64,000 nucleotides of DNA from Larkinella knui (GTDB taxonomy: Bacteria > Bacteroidota > Bacteroidia > Cytophagales > Spirosomataceae), in contig NZ_RQJP01000003.1 in the NCBI RefSeq assembly GCF_003858645.1, positions 310,001 through 374,000 on the forward strand, given 5' to 3'. A program made the translations under genes and the position numbers. This document shows positions 43,839 to 52,076 of the stretch, piece after piece. How positions within the stretch are numbered: the first letter of the stretch is position 1; each line of letters opens with the position of its first letter. The notes below the pieces were generated by a model. That model was not told the origin of the DNA and did no database searches. It saw only the letters and a list, made by a program, of their open reading frames with translations.

Positions 43839-44756
43839 ATGGGATATGTATTTCTGACCCTTGTTATTCTGGCCCTGCTGATTGTTTTTATGACCGTTAA
43901 AGTGGTTCCGCAACAAACCGCCTACGTGGTGGAGCGGCTGGGCAAATTCTTCGACGTGCTGCAACCCGGTATTACGTTTATCATTCCGTTTTTCGACCGG
44001 GTCGCCTACAAACACAGCCTGAAAGAAACCGCCCTCGATATTCCCGAACAGATTTGCATCACCCGCGACAACGTGCAGGTGCGCGTCGATGGGGTGATTT
44101 TTATCCAGATCGTCGACGCCCAGAAAGCGTCGTACGGTATCGCCGATTACCGGTTTGCCGTGATTCAGTTGTCGCAAACCACCATGCGGAGCGAAATGGG
44201 CAAAATTGAGCTGGACAAAACGTTTGAAGAACGGACGACCTTGAATCAGGCGGTGGTGCGGGCCATCGACGAAGCCGCCATCGGCTGGGGCGTGAAGGTG
44301 TTGCGCTACGAAATCAAGAACATTACGCCCCCGCAGTCCGTTTTGAACGCGATGGAAAAGCAGATGCAGGCTGAACGCGAAAAACGGGCGGTGATTCTGC
44401 AATCGGAAGGTGAAAAACAATCGGCCATCAACATTGCTGAGGGCCAGAAACAGAAAGTGGTGCTGGAATCGGAAGGGGTGCGGCTGCGGCAGATCAACGA
44501 AGCCGCCGGGGAAGCCGAAGCCATCAAATCCATTGCCGATGCCACCGCCGAAAGCATCCGGAAAGTGGCAGCCGCCATCAACGACGAAGGCGGTATGGAC
44601 GCCGTGCAACTGCGTGTGGCCGAGCAACTGGTCGATCAGTTTGGCAACCTGGCCCGTACCAACAACACGCTGATTCTGCCCGCCAATTTCGGCGATCTGG
44701 CATCGATTATTTCAACCGCCATGACGGTAGTCAAACACCAGGACAAAAAAGCATAA
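43839..44756 (+). CDS. SPFH/Band 7 (stomatin-like, QmcA-type) membrane protein
   Basis: A 305-residue protein with one N-terminal membrane segment (about 2-22), the SPFH domain (VPQQTAYVVERLGKF through IKNITPPQSVLNAMEKQMQAEREKRA, cut) and a long coiled coil rich in Glu/Ala (about 185-250). These proteins form large ring or cage assemblies in the membrane and often organise or regulate proteases such as FtsH. It is paired with the NfeD gene two bases after its stop, the usual operon partner. Confidence 0.92.
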   Translation: MGYVFLTLVILALLIVFMTVKVVPQQTAYVVERLGKFFDVLQPGITFIIPFFDRVAYKHSLKETALDIPEQICITRDNVQVRVDGVIFIQIVDAQKASYGIADYRFAVIQLSQTTMRSEMGKIELDKTFEERTTLNQAVVRAIDEAAIGWGVKVLRYEIKNITPPQSVLNAMEKQMQAEREKRAVILQSEGEKQSAINIAEGQKQKVVLESEGVRLRQINEAAGEAEAIKSIADATAESIRKVAAAINDEGGMDAVQLRVAEQLVDQFGNLARTNNTLILPANFGDLASIISTAMTVVKHQDKKA

Positions 44757-44758
44757 CC

Positions 44759-45217
44759 ATGGATTTCATCACCTGGCCTCAATTGTGGGTACTGCTCGGC
44801 ATTCTGTTTCTGATTGCCGAGCTACTCAGCGTTTCGTTTGTCTTCACCTTTCTGAGTGTCGGCGCTTTCGTCACGGCCTTGGTTACGGTTCTGGGAATTA
44901 CCCCCAATCTCACCACACAGCTATTCTGTTTTGCGGTCGTTACGGTATTAACACTGGTCACCGGCCGAAAACCGCTCCGGCGCTGGTTCGAATCCCGCAC
45001 GAAAAAGCAGGAATACATCGAATCGGTTGGTGATAAAGCCACGGTGACGGAAACCATCCCCGCATCCGGCGAAGGCCGGATTTTCTACCGCGGCACGGAA
45101 TGGGCAGCGGTTTCGGAACATCACGAGTCGATTATGGCAGGGCAAGCCGTGGTGATTCGGCGCATGGAGGGAAGCCGGGCGGTGGTTAGACCGGCGTCCG
45201 TCGGGAGTTTGTTGTAA
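44759..45217 (+). CDS. NfeD-family membrane protein
   Basis: A 152-residue short-type NfeD: three membrane segments in the first 75 residues (LWVLLGILFLIAELLSVSFVF and following) and a C-terminal OB-fold (about 88-150) containing VGDKATVTETIPASGEGRIFY (cut) and GTEWAAVSEHHESI. NfeD proteins work with SPFH partners; the gene starts immediately after the SPFH stop, so they are co-translated. The precise role is unknown. Confidence 0.9.
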   Translation: MDFITWPQLWVLLGILFLIAELLSVSFVFTFLSVGAFVTALVTVLGITPNLTTQLFCFAVVTVLTLVTGRKPLRRWFESRTKKQEYIESVGDKATVTETIPASGEGRIFYRGTEWAAVSEHHESIMAGQAVVIRRMEGSRAVVRPASVGSLL

Positions 45218-45238
45218 TGATTCTGGACGAGCTAGTTT

Positions 45239-45278
45239 TCAAGCAAAAAGCGACCGATACCGGTCGCTTTTTGCTTGA
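45239..45278. terminator. Strong bidirectional terminator
   Basis: Perfect 18-base arms at 45239-45256 and 45261-45278 with a 4-base loop; the arms hold AAAAAGC and GCTTTTT. It serves the convergent nfeD and phosphatase genes. Confidence 0.85.
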
Positions 45279-45312
45279 TTCTTCCTTTCGATTTATGGGG
45301 TTCTGTCGACCC

Positions 45313-46968
45313 TTACTTGATCGCTTCCGCCACCGGGCTCCCAATGTTTCCACTGGGTTCCAGAATGTGCAGCAGGGCCGAAACCGTCGAGGCAATGTCG
45401 GCAATCTGCGTCCTGCGGGTGGTTTCGCCGGGTTTGATACCCCAGCCGTAAAAAACCAGCGGCACGTGCGTGTCGTAATTATAGAGCGTTCCGTGCGAGG
45501 TACCGCCTTTCTGGTACCCTTCCAGCCAGCCCGGTTGGGTAATCAGCAGGATGTCTCCGCTTCGTTTCGGATGGTAGACATTCCGTAAAAAAGGAAGCCA
45601 GTATTCCGGCACGGAGTTCGACCCGACGTCATGCAGGTTAATTACGTTCTGAATACCGGGATTTTTTAACAAAGCCAATCGAACCACTTCGACCGCATCG
45701 GCCACTTTTACCTTCTTTTCCCGCAGTAAATCGTGATTCAGATATACCTGGGCATTGGAATTGCCGATCACCCACTTGCCGGGGCCAAACGCGTCGGTCA
45801 GGGCTTTGACGGTGGTCGCAGCGATTTCTTTTCCTTCCAGAAAACCGCCCGGCAAACCCAGGCTCTGCGAAAAAGCCGGGTTGTCAGCGGCTCCGTGGTC
45901 GGCCGACAGAAACGTAAAATAATTGCCTTTACCGACCTGCGCATCCAGGGCCGTCAGCAACTCCGCCATCACTTTGTCCAGACGGAGGTATTCGTCCTCG
46001 ATTTCAATGGAAGTTGGACTGAAGCGGTGACCAATGGCATCGGGCGACGAAAAACTGACACACAGAAAATCCGTCTCACTGCCTTTGCCTAAATTCTCCC
46101 CTTTCAAGGCCGCCACCGCCATTTCCTTGGTCAGCACATCCCCAAAGGGGCTGGTGCGCAGGGCCTCGTATTTACTGCCAAGCGACGCAATGGCCTGGTG
46201 CGGAAATACCGCCTTGGGCTCGCCCGCCAGCGGGTTTTCAAACGGCGTATCATCGACCGTACTTTCGGTGTATTGCGCCAGTGGCAAGGTGGTTTCCCAG
46301 GTCTGGGTCAGGTATTTATCCGACAGTTTGAGTGCGTTAAAATCCTTGGCCCACTGGGGCTGCTCCTTCATGTAAAACGTACTCGAAATCCAGCTTCCGT
46401 CTTTCGAATCGAACCAGTAGGCGGCATTCGCGGCATGTCCGGCAGGCAGGATGGCCCCCCGGTCTTTCATGGCAATACCGATCACTTTCGAACGGCCCTG
46501 CGTGGCAACCTTCAGCTGATCGGTAACCGTGGTAACGAGCAAATTACGCGGTGACATTTTCCCGGCCGACGAGGTATTCCCTACAGCTCTGACCGACGAA
46601 TCTTCGACACAATAGACCGTCCGGTCGGCGGCCCGATCATACCAGTCGTTGCCGATTATGCCGGATATGGCCGGAGCCGACCCCGTATATACGTGGGTAT
46701 GACCGGGTGCGGTAATCGTGGCGGCATAATGATAATGATTGTTGCGGGCGTTAAATCCATCGCGCATCATTCGTTTAAAACCGCCTTCCGTATATTTGTT
46801 GTAAAAGCGATACAGGTAATCATACCGCATCTGGTCGACGATGATGCCCACCACCAGTTTCGGGCGATTCAGCGTAGACGACGGAGTTTCCAGAACTTTC
46901 TTAGCGGCCGGTTGCGCGAATAGGGAGGCAGGCGCAAACAGAAATAATGCAAAACGGGCTAGTTTCAT
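45313..46968 (-). CDS. pafA: PafA-type alkaline phosphatase
   Basis: A 551-residue secreted enzyme (signal peptide to about residue 19) that releases phosphate from monoesters in the periplasm. It fits the Chryseobacterium-type PafA group: VVGIIVDQMRYDYL (metal Asp), the nucleophile Thr86 in TAPGHTHVYTG, the Asn in GIIGNDWYDR, the Lys/Arg pair in IAMKDRGAILPAGHAANAAY, the SADHGAADNP metal motif and the final His in GGTSHGTLYNYDTHVPL. A TACTTTTG promoter box lies at 47012-47019. Unlike PhoA it should be active with little phosphate inhibition (family knowledge). Confidence 0.9.
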   Translation of the reverse strand: MKLARFALFLFAPASLFAQPAAKKVLETPSSTLNRPKLVVGIIVDQMRYDYLYRFYNKYTEGGFKRMMRDGFNARNNHYHYAATITAPGHTHVYTGSAPAISGIIGNDWYDRAADRTVYCVEDSSVRAVGNTSSAGKMSPRNLLVTTVTDQLKVATQGRSKVIGIAMKDRGAILPAGHAANAAYWFDSKDGSWISSTFYMKEQPQWAKDFNALKLSDKYLTQTWETTLPLAQYTESTVDDTPFENPLAGEPKAVFPHQAIASLGSKYEALRTSPFGDVLTKEMAVAALKGENLGKGSETDFLCVSFSSPDAIGHRFSPTSIEIEDEYLRLDKVMAELLTALDAQVGKGNYFTFLSADHGAADNPAFSQSLGLPGGFLEGKEIAATTVKALTDAFGPGKWVIGNSNAQVYLNHDLLREKKVKVADAVEVVRLALLKNPGIQNVINLHDVGSNSVPEYWLPFLRNVYHPKRSGDILLITQPGWLEGYQKGGTSHGTLYNYDTHVPLVFYGWGIKPGETTRRTQIADIASTVSALLHILEPSGNIGSPVAEAIK

Positions 46969-47011
46969 GCCGGGTAAAAGGAACTATTGAAAATGAGTTG
47001 GGTTACAACCC

Positions 47012-47019
47012 CAAAAGTA
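47012..47019 (-). promoter_or_regulatory. Probable pafA promoter, -7 box TACTTTTG
   Basis: Minus-strand TACTTTTG fits TAnnTTTG, 44 bases before the pafA start at 46968. No matching -33 TTG was found. Confidence 0.5.
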
Positions 47020-47067
47020 ATGAACATTTCTGGTACGCGGGTCGTTAGCCGGTAAATGAATTGTTAA

Positions 47068-47796
47068 ATGGTATCTTCTGCTAGTTCGTTTAAACCGGCA
47101 CAAATTGGAAACCGGGGCCTTTACTTTGCCGCGGCCATTCTCCTGAGTTGGCTGGGAATGCTGATTTTTCTGCTCAATTTTACGATTGATTGGCAAAATC
47201 CGCTGGTCTACCTTTTTGTTCTGGTTCAAACCCACCTGTATACCGGCGTTTTTATTACCGCCCACGACTCCATCCACGGTGTCGTTGCGCCCAACAACAA
47301 GCGACTGAATGACGGGATTGGCTTTCTGTGTGCGACGCTGTTTGCGTTCAATAACTACAACCGGCTTCGCCAGAAACACCACCTGCACCACAAACACTCC
47401 GCCACCCACGACGACCCGGACTACCACGACGGCAATCCCGGTTTTCTGGCCTGGTATTACAGTTTTCTGAAAGAATACATCTCCGTGATCCAAGTTGTGC
47501 TGATGGCGGTTACCTACAATCTCCTGAAGCTCTGGTTTCCGATGGAAAATCTGATTGCGTTCTGGATGGTTCCGGCGGTATTGAGCACGTTTCAGCTCTT
47601 TTATTTTGGCACCTACCTGCCCCACCGGGGCGAGCACCACAACCCGCCCCACAACGCCCGCAGCCAGAAACTGAATCACATTACCGCCTTTCTGAGCTGC
47701 TACTTTTTCGGTTACCACGCCGAACACCACGCCTGGCCCTATTTGCCCTGGTGGAAGCTGCCGGAAGCGCGGGAAAGGAGGAATGATGGATTATGA
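47068..47796 (+). CDS. crtW: Beta-carotene ketolase CrtW-like fatty acid hydroxylase/desaturase
   Basis: A 242-residue di-iron membrane enzyme with the CrtW His boxes: TAHDSIHG, RQKHHLHHKHS, GTYLPHRGEHH and GYHAEHHAWPYLPWWKLP. CrtW adds keto groups to beta-carotene (echinenone, canthaxanthin), which would fit the pink-orange colour of many Cytophagales. A polyprenyl synthase gene is next door. The last four residues (NDGL) and the stop codon are encoded by the left arm of an ATGATGAAT palindrome. No other crt gene is in the window. Confidence 0.85.
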   Translation: MVSSASSFKPAQIGNRGLYFAAAILLSWLGMLIFLLNFTIDWQNPLVYLFVLVQTHLYTGVFITAHDSIHGVVAPNNKRLNDGIGFLCATLFAFNNYNRLRQKHHLHHKHSATHDDPDYHDGNPGFLAWYYSFLKEYISVIQVVLMAVTYNLLKLWFPMENLIAFWMVPAVLSTFQLFYFGTYLPHRGEHHNPPHNARSQKLNHITAFLSCYFFGYHAEHHAWPYLPWWKLPEARERRNDGL

Positions 47797-47859
47797 ATGA
47801 TGAACGATGAATGGGCTGACGCGAAGCAATTCATCGTTCATCATTCATAATCCATCATT
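47782..47859. repeat. ATGATGAAT-word perfect palindrome with GACGC tip (copy 2 of 3)
   Basis: Perfect 31-base arms at 47782-47812 and 47829-47859 around a 16-base loop holding CTGACGCGAAGC. The left arm contains the last four codons and the stop of crtW; the right arm ends nine bases before the stop of the convergent polyprenyl synthase gene. Words: ATGATGGATT, ATGAATGATG, AACGATGAAT. Confidence 0.9.
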
Positions 47860-47867
47860 ATTTTAAC

Positions 47868-48842
47868 TCATTTACTCCGTTCAATCGTATACTGCACCAG
47901 GTGCTCCAGGGAAGTGCGGTAGCGGGAGTCGGGCAGGGTGAACAGCAGGGCTTTGGCTTCGTCGACGTAGCGGGTCATCACCGTCGTGGCGTACTGAATA
48001 CCGCCCGATTTTTTCACAAAATCAATCACTTCGGCAACCCGCTTCGGGTTTTCACTTTCGTTCTTGACGATATTGATCATCCGGCGTTTTTCGGCCCATC
48101 CCGCGTGGTTGAGGGCGTAGATCAGCGGCAGTGTCATCTTCTTTTCCTTGATGTCGATCCCGAGCGGTTTGCCAACCTCCTCCTCCCCGTAGTCGAATAA
48201 ATCGTCTTTGATCTGGAAAGCAATGCCCACTTTTTCGCCAAACATCCGGGCGGTCTCAATCGTTTCGGCCGAGGCATCGACGGAACGGGCTCCCACCGCA
48301 CAGCAGGCTGCAATCAGCGTCGCGGTCTTCTGGCGGATAATTTCAAAATAGATGGCTTCCGTAATATCGAGTCGCCGGGCTTTTTCAATTTGCAGTAATT
48401 CCCCTTCCGATATTTCCTTTACCGCCCGATTGATCAATTTCAAAAAGTCGAAATCTTCGTGGTCAACGGCCAGAAACAGGCTCCGCGAAAGCAGATAATC
48501 GCCAACCAATACGGCAATCTTGTTTTTCCACAAGGCATTGACGGAAAAAAAGCTCCGGCGGTAGTTGGAGTCATCGACCACATCGTCGTGCACGAGCGTC
48601 GCCGTATGAATCAGTTCGATCAGGGCCGCCCCGCGATACGTCGATTCGTTGATTGGGCCGCAAACGCCAGCCGTCAGAAAAACGAACATGGGCCGAATCT
48701 GTTTGCCCTTCCGGCGCACGATGTAGTTCATGATCTGATCCAGAAGCATGACTTCGCTTTTCATAAACTGCCGGAATTTCTGCTCAAATGTTTCCATTTC
48801 GGCAGCAATCGGCGCTTGTATGTCCCGGATTGATAGTGGCAT
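47868..48842 (-). CDS. ispB: Long-chain polyprenyl diphosphate synthase
   Basis: Elongates prenyl diphosphate chains, in this phylum mainly for the menaquinone side chain. The 324-residue protein carries the first Asp-rich motif in HDDVVDDSNYRR and the second in QIKDDLFDYGEEEVGKPLG, plus KGKQIRPMFVFL and the KMTLPLIYAL stretch. The gene is convergent with crtW across a palindrome. Chain length is not deducible with confidence. The symbol is by family resemblance. Confidence 0.9.
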   Translation of the reverse strand: MPLSIRDIQAPIAAEMETFEQKFRQFMKSEVMLLDQIMNYIVRRKGKQIRPMFVFLTAGVCGPINESTYRGAALIELIHTATLVHDDVVDDSNYRRSFFSVNALWKNKIAVLVGDYLLSRSLFLAVDHEDFDFLKLINRAVKEISEGELLQIEKARRLDITEAIYFEIIRQKTATLIAACCAVGARSVDASAETIETARMFGEKVGIAFQIKDDLFDYGEEEVGKPLGIDIKEKKMTLPLIYALNHAGWAEKRRMINIVKNESENPKRVAEVIDFVKKSGGIQYATTVMTRYVDEAKALLFTLPDSRYRTSLEHLVQYTIERSK

Positions 48843-48984
48843 CGTTCACATCAGTTCGTCGGGCTGGACGAACCGTATTCAGGCCGCAAGTATACCACTC
48901 AAACGCGAGATCAGGACAATACTTCGTAAAAACTTCGTCCGGGTTGGAAGATTGGTGCTAAAAATGTAATGTTACAAACAATAA

Positions 48985-49068
48985 AAATGATGAATGATGG
49001 ACGATAAATAAAAAGACGCCTGTCATTCCCGTTTACATTCATCGTTCATCGTCCATTATTCATCATTT
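48985..49068. repeat. ATGATGAAT-word palindrome with GACGC tip before the patatin gene (copy 3 of 3)
   Basis: Left arm 48985-49009 and right arm 49037-49068 share AAATGATGAAT and TGGACGAT words and their complements; the right arm is longer by one GAACGAT word. GACGC occurs at 49015-49019. The element ends five bases before the patatin start codon, so a hairpin in the mRNA would cover the translation start region. Confidence 0.85.
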
Positions 49069-49073
49069 CTTCC

Positions 49074-49991
49074 ATGCGTGCACTGGTTTTAGGGGGCGGT
49101 TCGCTCAAGGGTGCTTTTCAGGCCGGTGCCATTCAGGCCATTCTGGAAACCGGTTTCGAACCCGAAGTCATTTACGGCGTGTCGGTGGGCAGTTTAAATG
49201 CGGCTTTTCTGGTTCACGAAGCCGGCAAGCAGTTTGCCGAACACGGCGCTGTAGACTGGAAAAAAGCCGGTCGCCAATTGATCGAATTCTGGATTCGAAA
49301 CATCACACGCCCCGAAGACGTGGCCATCGTGCGACCGCGGTTTATGATGGGCTATAATACGTTGTTGAGTCGTTTCGATGGTTTGCTGGACAATGCTCCG
49401 CTCCAGGCGCTGCTCAAAACGCACATCAAACTTCCGATTCTGGTCAACAGCCCGATCAAGCTGAAAGTCGGGGCTGTCGATATCATTAAAGGGGATATGG
49501 TGTATACCAGCAACGACGACGAATCCATTCTGGATTATGTCATTGCCAGCAGTTCGCTGCCGTTTCTGATGCCCGCCGTCTGCATCGGCGGTGATCGCCA
49601 GAAGATGTTTCTCGACGGCGGTTTGCGCGAAGTGGCCCCGCTGCGGGAAGCCATCGACGACGGAGCCGTCGAACTGGTTTGCGTCGCCTGCCACGCCAAA
49701 CACATTTTTACGGAGAAGTTCAACTACCGCAGTCTGCTGAATCTGGTCGAGCGGGTGAAAGACATTACGGTCAACCAGATTGTCAACAACGACATTGCCT
49801 GGGCCGAACGCTGGATCGAGCGTGAAAAATTACGGGGAAAAGACATGCACCTGACGCTCGTCCGGCCCCACGAACCGCTGTATTTGAACCTGATGCGGTT
49901 TTCGTCCGACGACATTGGGCGGCTGATCGTTCAGGGGTATCGGGATGCCACCATTGCGCTGCGGACGCAGGGAATCGGGCCAAAGGTGTAA
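49074..49991 (+). CDS. Patatin-like phospholipase
   Basis: A 305-residue lipid acyl hydrolase with the Ser-Asp dyad: oxyanion loop GGGSLKGAFQAG (about 7-18), nucleophile Ser37 in GVSVGS and Asp181 in DGGLREVAPL. It lacks a signal peptide, so it probably acts in the cytoplasm or on the inner membrane; the substrate is unknown. The extended C-terminal part (YRSLLNLVERVKDITVNQIV) is seen in other bacterial patatins. Its start lies directly behind a palindromic repeat. Confidence 0.87.
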   Translation: MRALVLGGGSLKGAFQAGAIQAILETGFEPEVIYGVSVGSLNAAFLVHEAGKQFAEHGAVDWKKAGRQLIEFWIRNITRPEDVAIVRPRFMMGYNTLLSRFDGLLDNAPLQALLKTHIKLPILVNSPIKLKVGAVDIIKGDMVYTSNDDESILDYVIASSSLPFLMPAVCIGGDRQKMFLDGGLREVAPLREAIDDGAVELVCVACHAKHIFTEKFNYRSLLNLVERVKDITVNQIVNNDIAWAERWIEREKLRGKDMHLTLVRPHEPLYLNLMRFSSDDIGRLIVQGYRDATIALRTQGIGPKV

Positions 49992-50003
49992 TGGCAGTAC
50001 CCG

Positions 50004-51077
50004 TTACGATTCAATATTCATCGTTTTTATTTTCCCGCCCCGTAGCGTGTAGACGTGTTTGACCTGACTATCGGCCACCACCCGACCTTCCCTATCCTTA
50101 ACGAACTGATGCACATCGGCTTCAATTTCTCCATTCGACCGGATTTGAAACGAAACCGGTGTTACCCGCGGATCCAATTGCTGCCATTGCCGCGTCCAGT
50201 AGTCCCGAACGGCTTCATGCCCATGCACAAAACCGCCCTCCCATCCGTTAGGCCAGTCAACGTCCGGCTGCATAAGGGCCAGCACAGCATCGATATCCCG
50301 CTTATTGAACGCTTCATAAGCCCGCTCAAGAAGTTTCAGGTTGTCCATATGCCGGTCAACCACATCCGAAATGATTCGCCAGACGCGTTGGGGTTCTAAT
50401 TGGTACCGGATGGAAAGAGCATTGTTCAATGAACGGCGCAAAAGCGCTATTCCTTCCGAATGCCGGCGATCAAATTGCCGGGCAGACTCGGCTATCATCT
50501 CATCGTAGGTCAGAAAATGGAATTTGGTGTGGCTGTCGAAAACCGGTTCTTCAGCACTTTTTTCGGCCGCTTTGAAATTCGCGTACCAATGCCTGGCCAG
50601 ACTACCAAATTCGTTCCGGAAGCCTCTATCCGCATAGATTTCCTCCACCAGCGCCTGATACTCCAAAACCAGTTTTCGAACCGTTGCATCGTCCGACAGA
50701 TCCTGTAACCACCAGTCTGTCAGGTTGCCTTTTTCTGCGTCAAACGAGCGTCGATAAGCGGTTTTGAATAAATGGAGATACAGGCGGTACGCTTTTTCAA
50801 GTTCGTCATCCGGCAGGAGTGCGGTGCGGTTGATCCTGGTCCGGTCTTTCCTCAGCTGGACAACCGCAAGGTCCGTTTCGTTTAACGAACTAGCTGCAAT
50901 AGCCTGATCGATATCGGCGTCAACGGTTTTCACCCCCCACAGGAGAAACGAGAGGTTCTGCATCCGCTTTCTTTTCTCACCGGTTTCCAGTTGGCGAAAG
51001 CGATCCAGCAGGCTGAAATCCGACTCGATACCCTGCCCAAACTGCACGATCTGTATTTCTTCCTCCAGGCTCAGCAT
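50004..51077 (-). CDS. Two-domain protein: DUF5958-like N-terminus and SnoaL/NTF2-like C-terminus
   Basis: A 357-residue cytoplasmic protein. The first part (about 1-130: EEEIQIVQFGQGIESDFSLLDRF, QNLSFLLWGVK, LPDDELEKAYRLYLHLFKTAYRRSF, cut) resembles small stand-alone DUF5958 proteins; this match is from memory and tentative. The last 100 residues are a SnoaL/NTF2-like domain: YEAFNKRDIDAVLALMQPDVDW, VHGHEAVRDYWTRQW and a closing VYTLRGGKIKTM. Such domains form small-molecule pockets, sometimes catalytic. The middle (130-250) is unrecognised. Function unknown. Confidence 0.65.
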   Translation of the reverse strand: MLSLEEEIQIVQFGQGIESDFSLLDRFRQLETGEKRKRMQNLSFLLWGVKTVDADIDQAIAASSLNETDLAVVQLRKDRTRINRTALLPDDELEKAYRLYLHLFKTAYRRSFDAEKGNLTDWWLQDLSDDATVRKLVLEYQALVEEIYADRGFRNEFGSLARHWYANFKAAEKSAEEPVFDSHTKFHFLTYDEMIAESARQFDRRHSEGIALLRRSLNNALSIRYQLEPQRVWRIISDVVDRHMDNLKLLERAYEAFNKRDIDAVLALMQPDVDWPNGWEGGFVHGHEAVRDYWTRQWQQLDPRVTPVSFQIRSNGEIEADVHQFVKDREGRVVADSQVKHVYTLRGGKIKTMNIES

Positions 51078-51142
51078 GTTCGAATTCTCTTACAATGACG
51101 ACACCAATGTAAGGGAATTTTACCATTATTTCTGTGAAATCT

Positions 51143-52009
51143 TCACTTTGCAAACAACGCCCGGACCTCCGCAGGCCGGTCGGTGGTCAGAATATCGGCT
51201 CCGGTCTGAAAAAACGTTCGGTACTCATTCGCCACTTCGGCGAGCGGTTTTTCGTCCAGATTACCGGGGCCGAAGGTGCTGACCGTACACGGAATCCCAT
51301 CCTGATGCAGTCGTTCGTAAAACTCGCGGTTCTGCCGGGCCGATAAGCCGATCAGGTGGCGAAGCGACAAACCGGCTTTCTGAAGCGTTTCGCCGTGATT
51401 GGCCTCATTGAAACCAACCGCCACCCAGACGTCGGGATAGTTTTTCCGCACGCTGAGCGCATCCTCCGTCGAATAACAGATGATAAACACACTGTGCAGG
51501 GCTTTTTGGTCTACAATGGCCTTCATCACCTTCCGCAGATCGACGCCCGGTTTGGCGTCGATCGCCATCAAAACCCGACCAGCGCCCCATTGCAGCACCT
51601 CGTCGAAAGTCGGAATACGCTGGCGGGTGGGGTTGCCTTGTAAATCGCGGAGAAAAACCGCCTTCAGTTCGGCCCAGGTCATCGCCTTCAACGAGCCTTT
51701 TCCGGTGGTTGTCCGTTCAATTTCATCGTCGTGCAACATCGCCAACACGCTGTCTTTGGTCATCCGGACATCCATTTCGAGAATGGCCTCGGGCACCTGA
51801 GCGTACGTATGCCGGAAGGTTGCCATACTATTTTCCGTTTCCGAAGCCTGCGGACCGCCCCGGTGCGCCAGAATGAGCGGTATTTTACGATCCGGACGAT
51901 ACGCAAAAACCGCTTCCAGCGCCTTTCCGGTGGTGTACTTTGGTGCTTTCTGCGCAAAAACCGCAACCGAATTCAGCAGTAAAGACCCGACAAGAAGTAG
52001 CTTTTTCAT
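51143..52009 (-). CDS. Secreted glycerophosphodiester phosphodiesterase family protein
   Basis: A 288-residue exported protein (signal peptide MKKLLLVGSLLLNSVAVFAQ) with the GDPD TIM-barrel: LILAHRGGPQASETENSMA, EMDVRMTKDSVLAMLHDDEIERTTTG (cut; E-x-D and the catalytic His) and the C-terminal DILTTDRPAEV. It should hydrolyse glycerophosphodiesters in the periplasm to glycerol-3-phosphate and an alcohol. The frame is open 21 codons upstream; the signal peptide fixes the start. It lies 67 bases after the large receptor gene. Confidence 0.87.
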   Translation of the reverse strand: MKKLLLVGSLLLNSVAVFAQKAPKYTTGKALEAVFAYRPDRKIPLILAHRGGPQASETENSMATFRHTYAQVPEAILEMDVRMTKDSVLAMLHDDEIERTTTGKGSLKAMTWAELKAVFLRDLQGNPTRQRIPTFDEVLQWGAGRVLMAIDAKPGVDLRKVMKAIVDQKALHSVFIICYSTEDALSVRKNYPDVWVAVGFNEANHGETLQKAGLSLRHLIGLSARQNREFYERLHQDGIPCTVSTFGPGNLDEKPLAEVANEYRTFFQTGADILTTDRPAEVRALFAK

Positions 52010-52076
52010 AGTTCTGACGAAAAAATAACCCCCACCGAATGACTCCGGCGGGGGCGTTAATACGAATTTCAACTAA

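Noticed and set aside
43815-44627. 270-codon frame antisense to the SPFH gene
   Set aside because: Its translation is rich in His/Phe/Gly with no domain, as expected from the complement of the Glu/Lys-rich SPFH coding sequence, which is unmistakable.
22858-49068. CRISPR array made of the ATGATGAAT or similar repeats
   Set aside because: Copies are single, far apart and palindromic, with no regular spacer series and no cas genes.
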